Shown in pieces: positions 5,657-10,412 of a DNA stretch of 10,412 nucleotides (position 1 is the first letter of the stretch; each line of letters opens with the position of its first letter). A program made the position numbers and the translations under genes. The notes beneath the pieces are model-generated. The model worked only from the letters and a program-made list of their open reading frames with translations. It did no database searches and was not told the origin of the DNA. Source of the DNA: Candidatus Zambryskiibacteriota bacterium. Lineage in GTDB: Bacteria > Patescibacteriota > Minisyncoccia > Phycocordibacterales > Zambryskibacteraceae. The stretch lies in the NCBI GenBank assembly GCA_024654145.1, contig JANLIM010000034.1, positions 1 to 10,412 of the forward strand, given 5' to 3'.

Positions 5657-6232
5657 ATGACATACCTTATTCCAACAGTTATAGAAAAGAGCCAGTTCGG
5701 AGAGCGAGCTTATGATATTTACTCCCGCCTGCTTCGCGAGCGCATCGTTTTCTTGGGTGGAGAAATTACTGATGAAGTGGCAACTATTGTGATTGCCCAA
5801 CTCCTGTTTCTCCAGTTTGAGGACCCAAAGAAAGAAATTTCTCTCTACATCAACTCTCCTGGCGGTTACGTTCACTCAGGGCTTGCTATTATCGATACTA
5901 TGAATCACATCAAACCGGACGTCTCTACTGTCTGTGTCGGTATGGCAGCTTCTATGGCTTCTCATATTCTTGCAACTGGTGCTAAAGGCAAGCGCTTTGC
6001 TCTCCCGAACTCAGAGATTATGATCCACCAGCCTCTCGGTGGCGCGCAGGGACAGGCTTCAGATATTGAAATCAATGCTCGTCAGATTATTAAGCAGCGT
6101 GAAAGTCTTAATAAAATGTTGGCTAAGCATACGGGTCAGTCTCTAGAGAAAATTGCCAAAGATATGGACAGGAACTTCTATATGACTTCAGAAGAAGCCA
6201 AGAAATACGGAATAATCGATAAGATACTTTAA
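5657..6232 (+). CDS. clpP: ATP-dependent Clp protease proteolytic subunit ClpP
   Basis: This 191-residue serine peptidase of family S14 would form a tetradecameric chamber fed by ClpX or ClpC/A ATPases. Conserved blocks are YDIYSRLLRERI (19-30), LYINSPGG (63-70, oxyanion region), VGMAASMAS (94-102, nucleophile Ser99) and MIHQPLGG (122-129, His124). The third triad residue, Asp in E. coli and B. subtilis (DTERD/DTDRD), aligns with Asn173 in DMDRN. Listeria ClpP1 is known to have such an Asn, so the enzyme may be weakly active or depend on conformation. The protein begins almost at the E. coli mature N-terminus, so no propeptide is encoded. The ATG has a -10 box 6 nt upstream and no SD. Confidence 0.96.
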   Translation: MTYLIPTVIEKSQFGERAYDIYSRLLRERIVFLGGEITDEVATIVIAQLLFLQFEDPKKEISLYINSPGGYVHSGLAIIDTMNHIKPDVSTVCVGMAASMASHILATGAKGKRFALPNSEIMIHQPLGGAQGQASDIEINARQIIKQRESLNKMLAKHTGQSLEKIAKDMDRNFYMTSEEAKKYGIIDKIL

Positions 6233-6298
6233 AGCTTATGGAGTCCCGTACCAAGCTTTGCTTTGGTTCGGGACGGCATTATAGACAAGATTCTCTAA
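6233..6298 (+). repeat. duplicated clpP 3' end separated by a hairpin
   Basis: Directly after the clpP stop, and in the same frame, come 14 codons. They include a hairpin with GTCCCG (6243-6248) pairing CGGGAC (6269-6274) and ACCAA (6250-6254) pairing TTGGT (6263-6267). A second GIIDKIL-stop follows (6275-6298). The two GIIDKIL copies (6209-6232 and 6275-6298) differ at six third-codon positions and nowhere else. It is either a relic of an older clpP end left by recombination or a readthrough extension. The hairpin has no U-run and is a poor terminator. Confidence 0.75.
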
Positions 6299-6321
6299 AC
6301 TAGGTCCCTAATTTGGAGATG

Positions 6322-6350
6322 TTGTGAAATAGAGGTATGTACGTTATATT
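6322..6350 (+). promoter_or_regulatory. candidate promoter of a short transcript
   Basis: TTGTGA (6322-6327), a 17-nt spacer and TATATT (6345-6350) predict a start near 6357, only about 60 nt before a good terminator. No convincing ORF fits between them. Confidence 0.4.
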
Positions 6351-6356
6351 AAAGGT

Positions 6357-6420
6357 ACCTGCCCGTGGATACGGGTTTGAGATTCGCAAGACCTGGCTAA
6401 TTGCCAGGTTTTTGCTTTTT
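6357..6420 (+). ncRNA. candidate small RNA, antisense at its 3' end to the second NYN gene
   Basis: A predicted transcript of about 64 nt folds into CCCGT-GGAT-ACGGG (6362-6375) and a terminator hairpin. Its last 20 or so nucleotides overlap the 3' end of the convergent NYN gene. It may instead be only the trailing 3' region of clpP. The structure and promoter are visible; the RNA is an inference and I recognise no known family. Confidence 0.3.
6388..6420 (+). terminator. intrinsic terminator for clpP or the small RNA
   Basis: ACCTGGC (6391-6397) pairs with GCCAGGT (6403-6409), extended by AAG/TTT pairs, and is followed by a T-rich run to 6420. The TAG stop of the convergent NYN gene (6399-6397) lies inside the hairpin. 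Confidence 0.8.
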
Positions 6421-7053
6421 CTTAGTAATGTGGCGTTTAATATTTTGGGCATTTATTACTTTGTCTACAGACCCTCTTAATTCTGAGGTAATATTCCCTC
6501 CTTTTACCAATATTATCTTCTTCCCTTTTTTCCTAAGATAACGGTTGAGACTGATGAAGTCCGCATCACCTGAGAAAAGCACTAACGCATCGTACTCGTC
6601 AATTAATCTGATAGAATCCACCGTCATCTCCACGTCGAAGTTACACTTAGGGAGAAAAACATAATTTCCAGTAATATCTGTAAATTTATCTCTTGTATTT
6701 ATACTCTCCTCTTCTTTTGAAAGGTAGTGCCTTACTTTCTGGATAGGTTTGGTGATAACTCTGGATTTACCGAATACGTGTCTAGTGGCTTGTAAGAATC
6801 CCAAGTAGGCTGGGTCGTGTCCATAATAAAAACGAGGACTATCGGAAAATATTGAACAAAATTCTTTAAGTCGGTCTAGGTCTATTACAAGTTTTTCGTT
6901 CTCGGCCAAAGCTTGGTTTTCAGCATCCTGCCTGTCTTCTTCGAACCAATAATCTACATTGCCGAAATCGATGATCACTAGCATTTTACCGAAACTCGAT
7001 TCAATACCAAGTTCATCTAGAAGGAATTGCTTCTTTAAATCGGCTAAATCCAT
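6397..7053 (-). CDS. second NYN-domain (DUF88-like) putative ribonuclease
   Basis: From ATG 7053 the product is 218 residues and carries the NYN acidic set: MLVIIDFGNVDYW (Asp29, Asn32), KCNFDVEMTVD (Asp140, Asp146) and LFSGDADF (Asp163, Asp165). Between the first two motifs is a longer insert (about 36-125) than in the NYN protein at 1215-1760. The C-terminus is highly basic (KKKQK). The frame is open to an ATG at 7122, but that would overlap the regulator gene, and its extra 23 residues (including WYYRAM) look uncoding. The ATG at 7053 has an extended -10, TGG-TACTAT, 6 nt upstream. It lies 31 nt downstream of the TrmB-like gene and may also be cotranscribed with it. Confidence 0.88.
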   Translation of the reverse strand: MDLADLKKQFLLDELGIESSFGKMLVIIDFGNVDYWFEEDRQDAENQALAENEKLVIDLDRLKEFCSIFSDSPRFYYGHDPAYLGFLQATRHVFGKSRVITKPIQKVRHYLSKEEESINTRDKFTDITGNYVFLPKCNFDVEMTVDSIRLIDEYDALVLFSGDADFISLNRYLRKKGKKIILVKGGNITSELRGSVDKVINAQNIKRHITKKKQKPGN

Positions 7054-7059
7054 GGCTCG

Positions 7060-7068
7060 ATAGTACCA
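7060..7068 (-). promoter_or_regulatory. extended -10 promoter for the second NYN gene
   Basis: On the minus strand TGG (7068-7066) precedes TACTAT (7065-7060), which ends 6 nt before ATG 7053. No good -35 is seen at 17 nt, as is usual for extended -10 promoters. It supports the shorter start. Confidence 0.5.
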
Positions 7069-7084
7069 CAGTAGACAAAATACT

Positions 7085-7870
7085 CTAGGTTTTCGCTGTT
7101 TCCCAAAGTTTTTCAAATACACTTCTTAGCATAGCGACTATGTATTCATCTGAGATAACTACAGCTATGGGTGCTTTAGGCTGCCAGATGATAACCTTGT
7201 TGCCAAAAAGCTGGAATGCCGAGGAGAATGGCGATACTCCCGAGAAAGTTCTAGTCTCCCGCAACTCCTTGGCGTCGTTCTTTTTTAAAACATCAGCCAC
7301 GGGTCCGGGGAAAACCAAACACTTTATTTTCAGGTTTTTTTCAAGGCGTCTTTTGATCCATTCGTTTTCATGTTGCCAGGAAATGAAGGCAATAAAGTCA
7401 TGCGCTGATCCGCAAAACTGTATATCATCCCACGATTCGTCCAGGATAGAATCAAAAACTTTCTCATACGAATCCTTATCCTCAAGTATTTTTACCGAGG
7501 TCGGTAGCTCCCCTTGCCTGTATATGGCAAGCATGTCCGGCATGAGCTCTATTATTTTGTGCCCCATGTTGCCCAGCTTCTCCCTCTTGTTTCTAAGCAG
7601 TTCCGTAATAACATTTGGCGACTCGACCATAAACGTTTTTTTGTACCCATTCTTGCTCGAAAAATTTGCCAGCCCGTGTCTTTCCAGTCCCGAAATCACT
7701 TTATATACGTTGGGTCTCGAAATATTTAAGTACTCAGCCAGTTTGGCAATCGGGGTGGGACCTAAGGTTAGAGAAAGGCCGTAGAGGCTAATCTCGTTCT
7801 CAGTAAGCCCAAGCTCAGTAAGTGATGTGCGCAGGGCCTCTTTGATTGTTTCCTGGCTTAAATTGGTCAT
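7085..7870 (-). CDS. TrmB-family winged-helix transcriptional regulator
   Basis: This 261-residue protein has an N-terminal winged helix (about 14-80), with GLTENEISLYGLSLTLGPTP leading into IAKLAEYLNISRPNVYKVIS. The recognition helix lies near 51-62 and the wing near 70-81. A helical linker follows (about 85-115), then an alpha/beta effector-type domain (about 124-261) containing FPGP (187-190), IIWQPKAPIAVVISDEYI (227-244) and a terminal FEKLWE. This matches the TrmB-like regulators common in archaea and Patescibacteria, whose effectors are often sugars; no ligand can be read here. A palindrome overlaps its own promoter, suggesting autoregulation. It is divergent from the small-gene pair at 8007-8563 and upstream of the NYN gene. 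Confidence 0.85.
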   Translation of the reverse strand: MTNLSQETIKEALRTSLTELGLTENEISLYGLSLTLGPTPIAKLAEYLNISRPNVYKVISGLERHGLANFSSKNGYKKTFMVESPNVITELLRNKREKLGNMGHKIIELMPDMLAIYRQGELPTSVKILEDKDSYEKVFDSILDESWDDIQFCGSAHDFIAFISWQHENEWIKRRLEKNLKIKCLVFPGPVADVLKKNDAKELRETRTFSGVSPFSSAFQLFGNKVIIWQPKAPIAVVISDEYIVAMLRSVFEKLWETAKT

Positions 7871-7883
7871 TTTTGTCTATATT

Positions 7884-7902
7884 TGTATATTTTAAGTATA
7901 CA
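7884..7902. promoter_or_regulatory. candidate operator, TGTATA-N7-TATACA
   Basis: A 19-bp palindrome, TGTATAttttaagTATACA, lies 14 nt from the regulator's ATG. It covers the -10 box and predicted start site of the regulator promoter, the classical position for autorepression. Confidence 0.5.
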
Positions 7903-7923
7903 TAAACTAACTTTAGATAGCAA
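7895..7923 (-). promoter_or_regulatory. promoter of the TrmB-like gene
   Basis: TTGCTA (7923-7918), a 17-nt spacer and TATACT (7900-7895) predict a start near 7888 and a leader of about 18 nt. The adjacent palindrome covers the -10. Confidence 0.5.
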
Positions 7924-7938
7924 ACTAAGTAAAATAAC

Positions 7939-7966
7939 TTGACATTTTGTCTCTATCATGTATAAT
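7939..7966 (+). promoter_or_regulatory. strong promoter of the small-gene pair
   Basis: Consensus TTGACA (7939-7944) and TATAAT (7961-7966) have a 16-nt spacer; the predicted start is near 7973. It is divergent from the TrmB-like gene promoter 16 nt away. Confidence 0.85.
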
Positions 7967-8006
7967 AACTACAGAAAGCTTAGTTAACCCTTTCAAGGAG
8001 TTGTAG

Positions 8007-8189
8007 ATGAACGACCTCATCAATAAGACTGACTACGTAATCTTTGACCGATACATGAGTGTCAAATTCGAAGTTGGTCGTAGCCCTCGACGAACGAAAC
8101 TTGTGGTCCTTGTTCTGGATGACGATGGCAAGGAGCTGGATCGCTGGTCGGTTTGGGTTGATCCAAAGCGGACTAGCTGGGGCATGTAG
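8007..8189 (+). CDS. small soluble protein, function unknown (60 aa)
   Basis: The ATG has a good Shine-Dalgarno, AAGGAG (7995-8000), 6 nt upstream and a consensus promoter. The product is charged, with alternating hydrophobic residues suggesting a small beta-rich fold: YVIFDRYMSVKFEVG (11-25), then KLVVLVLDDDGKELDRWSVW (31-50). It ends WGM with a TAG stop. I recognise no family. GC and SD use differ from the leaderless backbone genes. It is followed by two hairpins and a second SD-led gene, so they probably form one transcript. Confidence 0.65.
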   Translation: MNDLINKTDYVIFDRYMSVKFEVGRSPRRTKLVVLVLDDDGKELDRWSVWVDPKRTSWGM

Positions 8190-8201
8190 AAGCTCTGTGC
8201 C

Positions 8202-8260
8202 GGCCAGGTATTCATACCTGGCCGTCCTACCAAAGCAATCAAGCTTATTGATTTCTTTGG
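8202..8260 (+). other. two intercistronic hairpins
   Basis: GGCCAGGTAT (8202-8211) pairs perfectly with ATACCTGGCC (8214-8223). CCAAAG and AATCAA (8230-8242) pair with TTGATT and CTTTGG (8248-8260) with one mismatch. Neither is followed by a U-run, so they are unlikely to be strong terminators. They may set relative expression or RNA stability between the two small genes, or block or expose the second ribosome site 30 nt downstream. Confidence 0.6.
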
Positions 8261-8299
8261 CGGGACAATGGTGTTCCGATGTTCTTTTTGGAGGATTGT

Positions 8300-8563
8300 A
8301 TGGGAAAGCTTCACAAGCTTGTCTGCTCTTACCTGTTGGTTGTTCTGGCTGTCGTCATCACGCTCGTCGTGACTGAGACATGGCTCGTTCTCTCCGCTGA
8401 GAATCCCTTCTCGACGGAGACCCAGCATCAGTCTGATATGACGTTGATCGCGAACCTTCTTTTCCTGGTAGCAGTCAGTGTTCCATTCCTGGTTGCGATT
8501 CTCAAGGCCAGGAAGCAGCTGGACGTTGATTGCGAAGAGCATCTCAGACACCAAGTACAGTAA
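8300..8563 (+). CDS. small two-pass membrane protein, function unknown (87 aa)
   Basis: The start chosen is ATG 8300 because GGAGG (8290-8294) lies 5 nt upstream. The frame is also open from ATG 8279, but that start has no ribosome site and its seven added residues contain acids before the basic start GKLHK. The product has two hydrophobic segments (about 8-31, including LLVVLAVVITLVV, and about 48-68, including LLFLVAVSVPFLVAIL) joined by a polar loop, and a charged tail (69-87). Basic residues flank both ends, suggesting N-in/C-in. I recognise no family; small holin-like, toxin-like or accessory membrane peptides all share this plan. A 28-nt palindromic terminator begins 4 nt after the stop. 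Confidence 0.65.
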   Translation: MGKLHKLVCSYLLVVLAVVITLVVTETWLVLSAENPFSTETQHQSDMTLIANLLFLVAVSVPFLVAILKARKQLDVDCEEHLRHQVQ

Positions 8564-8566
8564 CAA

Positions 8567-8594
8567 AAAGGCCGTCGCAATTGCGACGGCCTTT
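8567..8594 (+). terminator. perfect 28-nt palindromic terminator
   Basis: The left arm AAAGGCCGTCGCAA (8567-8580) is exactly complementary to 8581-8594, which ends in CTTT and is followed by CTCTTGTTT. The A-run before and T-run after the stem could allow termination in both directions. The arms share AGGCCGTC with the hairpin at 5133-5156. Confidence 0.8.
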
Positions 8595-8601
8595 CTCTTG
8601 T

Positions 8602-8630
8602 TTGACAAGGTTTTGTAAGAGCAGTACTCT
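8602..8630 (+). promoter_or_regulatory. candidate rny promoter
   Basis: TTGACA (8602-8607), a 17-nt spacer and TACTCT (8625-8630) predict a start near 8637. This leaves rny a leader of about 117 nt that contains the AGCT repeat array. The -35 is perfect; the -10 is 3/6. Confidence 0.6.
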
Positions 8631-8653
8631 TAGGTAGTTCACTTATAAAAAAT

Positions 8654-8688
8654 AGCTTCTAGCTGTTAGCTGACAGCTTCTAGCTTCA
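8654..8688. repeat. five-unit heptamer tandem repeat (AGCTNNN)
   Basis: AGCT occurs at exactly 7-nt steps: 8654, 8661, 8668, 8675 and 8682, with variable last three bases (TCT, GTT, GAC, TCT, TCA). It lies in the rny leader. AGCTGT (8661-8666) and ACAGCT (8673-8678) also form a small hairpin. Its role is unknown. Confidence 0.65.
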
Positions 8689-8753
8689 ATTAACTCAGCT
8701 AATACCGTAAATTCTGAAATTCTGTTTCGTCTGACTGTCTGGCGGGGATAAAT

Positions 8754-10283
8754 ATGTCGTTAAAACTCGCGTTACTTTTAGCATTACTTGCCGCATCAGC
8801 CGGTATCGGCTTTGGTTATTTGCTGCGCCTGCTTATCTCTCTCGGGCGCAAGGGCTCTATGGAGCTCGATATCAAGCAGATGGAGCTCTCTTCCAAGGAG
8901 GAGGCCCAGAGGATAATTGAAGAAGCAGAAAAGAAGGCACAGAATCTTTTTCTTAAAACTCAGTCCGAACTTCAGGAACGAGAAACTCGCCTCAAAAATA
9001 ATGAGGATCGCTTGGTTAAGAAAGAGGAGCATTTGGATAAGCGCCAGGGTGATTTAGATCAAGAAACAGACTCAATTAAAAAGAAAGCTACAGAAGTCCG
9101 CACTATAAGAGAAAGGATTGAGGCTTTAGCCGAAGCTAAGACCACCGAGCTTGCAAAAGTTTCCGGCCTCTCTCCAACCGCGGCCAAAGAAGAACTTTTG
9201 AAAATTGTTGAGCGCGACTTTGAAGAAGACATCATGGTGCGTATGCAAAAGCTCGAGAACCAGGGGGCAGAGAAGTTGGAAAGGCGTGCCAAGGAAATTC
9301 TCTCTACTGCTATTCAGCGTATGGCCGTAGCCATCTCCGGCGAAGTGATGTCGACTACTATTCCCCTGCCCTCTGATGATCTTAAGGGCAAAATTATCGG
9401 TAAGGAAGGGAGAAATATTAAGGCATTTGAACGAGCAACAGGCGTGGAAGTCATTGTGGATGATACTCCCAACTCCATCACCCTTTCATCATTCGACCCG
9501 GTGCGTCGTGCAGTTGCGAAGGTTGCACTTGAGGATCTTATAGCTGATGGACGTATCCAACCTGCAAAGATAGAGGAGTTTGTAGCAAAGGCAGAGTCAG
9601 AAGTAAATAAAATTATTAAGGAGAAGGGAGAAGAAGCTGCACTTGAGTGCGAAATTTACAACTTGGATCCGAAGCTCCTCTCAATCCTCGGTCGCTTACA
9701 CTTCCGCACCAGTTATAGTCAAAATGTTTTGAAGCACTCAGTAGAAATGGCACACCTCTCAGGTATGATCGCAGAGGAACTTGGTGCCAATGTCCAAGTT
9801 GCTAAAGCGGGAGCACTCCTTCACGATATTGGTAAAGCCCTTGATCACGAAGTGGCTGGTACACATGTAGAGATCGGACGTAGGATTCTGCAGAAATTTA
9901 ATGTATCGGAAGAAATTATCAAAGCCATGCAAGCTCACCATGGTGAGTATCCGTACGAAACTGTTGAGTCAGTCATCGTCCAGACGGCGGATGCCATCTC
10001 CGGTGGCCGCCCGGGTGCTCGACGAGACAATCTTGAGAACTATCTCAAGCGTTTAGGTGACCTTGAGAATATAGCCACTTCCTTTGAGGGTGTGGAGAAG
10101 GCCTATGCACTCCAGGCTGGACGTGAGATTCGTGTATTTGTAACCCCCGAGAAGGTGAGCGACCTTGATGCCAAGAAAATGGCTAGAGATATAGCTTTAA
10201 GGATCGAAGGCGAGCTCAAATACCCAGGGGAAATCAAGGTAAACGTCATCCGTGAAGCACGCAATATAGAATTCGCCCGTTAG
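8754..10283 (+). CDS. rny: ribonuclease Y
   Basis: The 509-residue product has the full RNase Y plan. An N-terminal membrane anchor (about 4-29) is followed by a long coiled coil (about 40-170). A KH RNA-binding domain contains GKIIGKEGRNIKAFE (212-226). An HD-domain phosphohydrolase core has His328 (KHSVEMA), His357-Asp358 (LLHDIGKA), His395-His396 and Asp413 (QTADAIS). RNase Y starts mRNA decay by endonucleolytic cleavage at the inner membrane. All metal-binding HD residues are present and the length is typical (about 510-520). The ATG at 8754 has only a weak GGGGA upstream. It is the main mRNA-decay nuclease visible in this window, and no pnp or rne is seen here. Confidence 0.97.
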   Translation: MSLKLALLLALLAASAGIGFGYLLRLLISLGRKGSMELDIKQMELSSKEEAQRIIEEAEKKAQNLFLKTQSELQERETRLKNNEDRLVKKEEHLDKRQGDLDQETDSIKKKATEVRTIRERIEALAEAKTTELAKVSGLSPTAAKEELLKIVERDFEEDIMVRMQKLENQGAEKLERRAKEILSTAIQRMAVAISGEVMSTTIPLPSDDLKGKIIGKEGRNIKAFERATGVEVIVDDTPNSITLSSFDPVRRAVAKVALEDLIADGRIQPAKIEEFVAKAESEVNKIIKEKGEEAALECEIYNLDPKLLSILGRLHFRTSYSQNVLKHSVEMAHLSGMIAEELGANVQVAKAGALLHDIGKALDHEVAGTHVEIGRRILQKFNVSEEIIKAMQAHHGEYPYETVESVIVQTADAISGGRPGARRDNLENYLKRLGDLENIATSFEGVEKAYALQAGREIRVFVTPEKVSDLDAKKMARDIALRIEGELKYPGEIKVNVIREARNIEFAR

Positions 10284-10396
10284 ATTCACCAGATTTTAAG
10301 ATATTTGTCCACTAGTGGCTCATAAAAATGGCTTGTTATATAATGTTTGACGTAGCTATAAGGATTTAGCTCGAGATTATTAATAACCATTTCTCA
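10284..10396 (+). promoter_or_regulatory. intergenic region after rny with a candidate -10
   Basis: The stretch holds a 10-nt palindrome CCACTAGTGG (10309-10318) with no U-run and a perfect TATAAT (10339-10344) without a clear -35. It probably carries the promoter of the gene beginning at 10397, giving a leader of about 45 nt. No terminator for rny stands out. Confidence 0.35.
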
Positions 10397-10412
10397 ATGA
10401 ACAAAGTAGATA
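10397..10412 (+). CDS. start of a further gene, possibly HU-like DNA-binding protein (partial)
   Basis: ATG at 10397 begins MNKVD before the window ends. MNK(V/A/T)D is the usual beginning of HU-family histone-like proteins, but five residues cannot establish this. No Shine-Dalgarno is seen. The call rests on position after a plausible -10 and on this short match. Confidence 0.3.

Noticed and set aside
6337..6480. Plus-strand ORF of 47 codons starting ATG 6337
   Set aside because: An intrinsic terminator lies inside it and most of it is antisense to the NYN gene.
7054..7122. Upstream ATG at 7122 for the second NYN protein
   Set aside because: It would overlap the TrmB-like gene by 38 nt and add a segment unlike the family. 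The ATG at 7053 has an extended -10 at the spacing seen for other genes here.
7140..7784. Plus-strand ORF of 214 codons opposite the TrmB-like gene
   Set aside because: It is a Ser- and Phe-rich mirror of a gene with clear winged-helix and effector motifs.
8187..8348. TAG readthrough of the 60-residue small gene, which stays open for about 52 further codons
   Set aside because: The extension runs through two strong hairpins and the ribosome site of the next gene, and its second half has odd composition (Ser/Trp/Cys-rich). Ordinary termination at TAG is simpler.
8033..8608. Minus-strand ORF of 191 codons opposite the two small genes
   Set aside because: It begins in the terminator/rny promoter region, has no ribosome site, and is antisense to two SD-led frames with a consensus promoter.
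1..10412. CRISPR array, tRNA or rRNA genes, insertion sequence, prophage genes
   Set aside because: No spaced direct repeats of CRISPR type, no cloverleaf with a proper T-arm, no rRNA motifs and no transposase, integrase or phage structural genes were seen.
1..10412. Genome-wide reassignment of TAG
   Set aside because: The genes ending at 225, 1215, 5058, 6397, 7085, 8189 and 10283 all stop at TAG in sensible places, so any amber reading at 5144-5554 would have to be local.

Overview
The window looks like chromosomal DNA from a Patescibacteria/CPR bacterium, probably Parcubacteria-like. This is inferred from gene content, not from a search. Supporting signs are a DksA/TraR-type N-terminus of a form common in that group, two NYN-domain nucleases, RNase Y, a TrmB-type regulator, several small unassigned secreted or membrane proteins, and many start codons lying only 6-7 nt after a -10 box. 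Most backbone genes lack Shine-Dalgarno sites. TAG, TAA and, as far as can be seen, the ordinary genetic code are used; seven confident or likely genes end in TAG.

Left arm (1-2082, all minus strand): rpsO, a first NYN/LabA-like protein, an unassigned single-pass membrane protein, and the start of a DksA/TraR zinc-finger protein cut off by the window edge. An 18-bp inverted repeat lies just before the DksA gene and overlaps its likely promoter. At 2082-2138 the promoters of rpsO (minus) and nusA (plus) diverge and share one palindromic -35 box. The rpsO message appears to start at its GTG codon, whereas nusA has a roughly 150-nt leader with a strong hairpin and alternating complementary segments.

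Middle (2296-6420, mostly plus): nusA, family I inorganic pyrophosphatase, a secreted helical protein and a small membrane protein, ending in strong hairpins near 5062-5121. Then comes a minus-strand transcription unit (about 5563 to 5133) with a near-consensus extended promoter, a very strong Shine-Dalgarno/ATG and an intrinsic terminator. Its reading frame is open for 136 codons except for four TAG codons. It is either a structured RNA with a five-residue leader peptide or an amber-interrupted gene. clpP follows, with Asn where the catalytic Asp is expected. A second, synonymously recoded copy of its last seven codons lies in frame downstream. A short promoter-to-terminator unit that could be a small RNA ends this block.

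Right arm (6397-10412): a minus-strand TrmB-like regulator and second NYN protein, with a palindrome across the regulator's own promoter. Divergent from it is a strong promoter driving two small SD-led genes (one soluble, one with two membrane segments), separated by two hairpins and closed by a perfect 28-nt palindromic terminator. Then come rny (RNase Y) and the first codons of another gene. Shared themes are RNA metabolism (rpsO, nusA, rny, two NYN nucleases), proteolysis (clpP) and stress control (DksA-like). Two SD-led, higher-GC units (5133-5598 and 7939-8594) look unlike the leaderless backbone.
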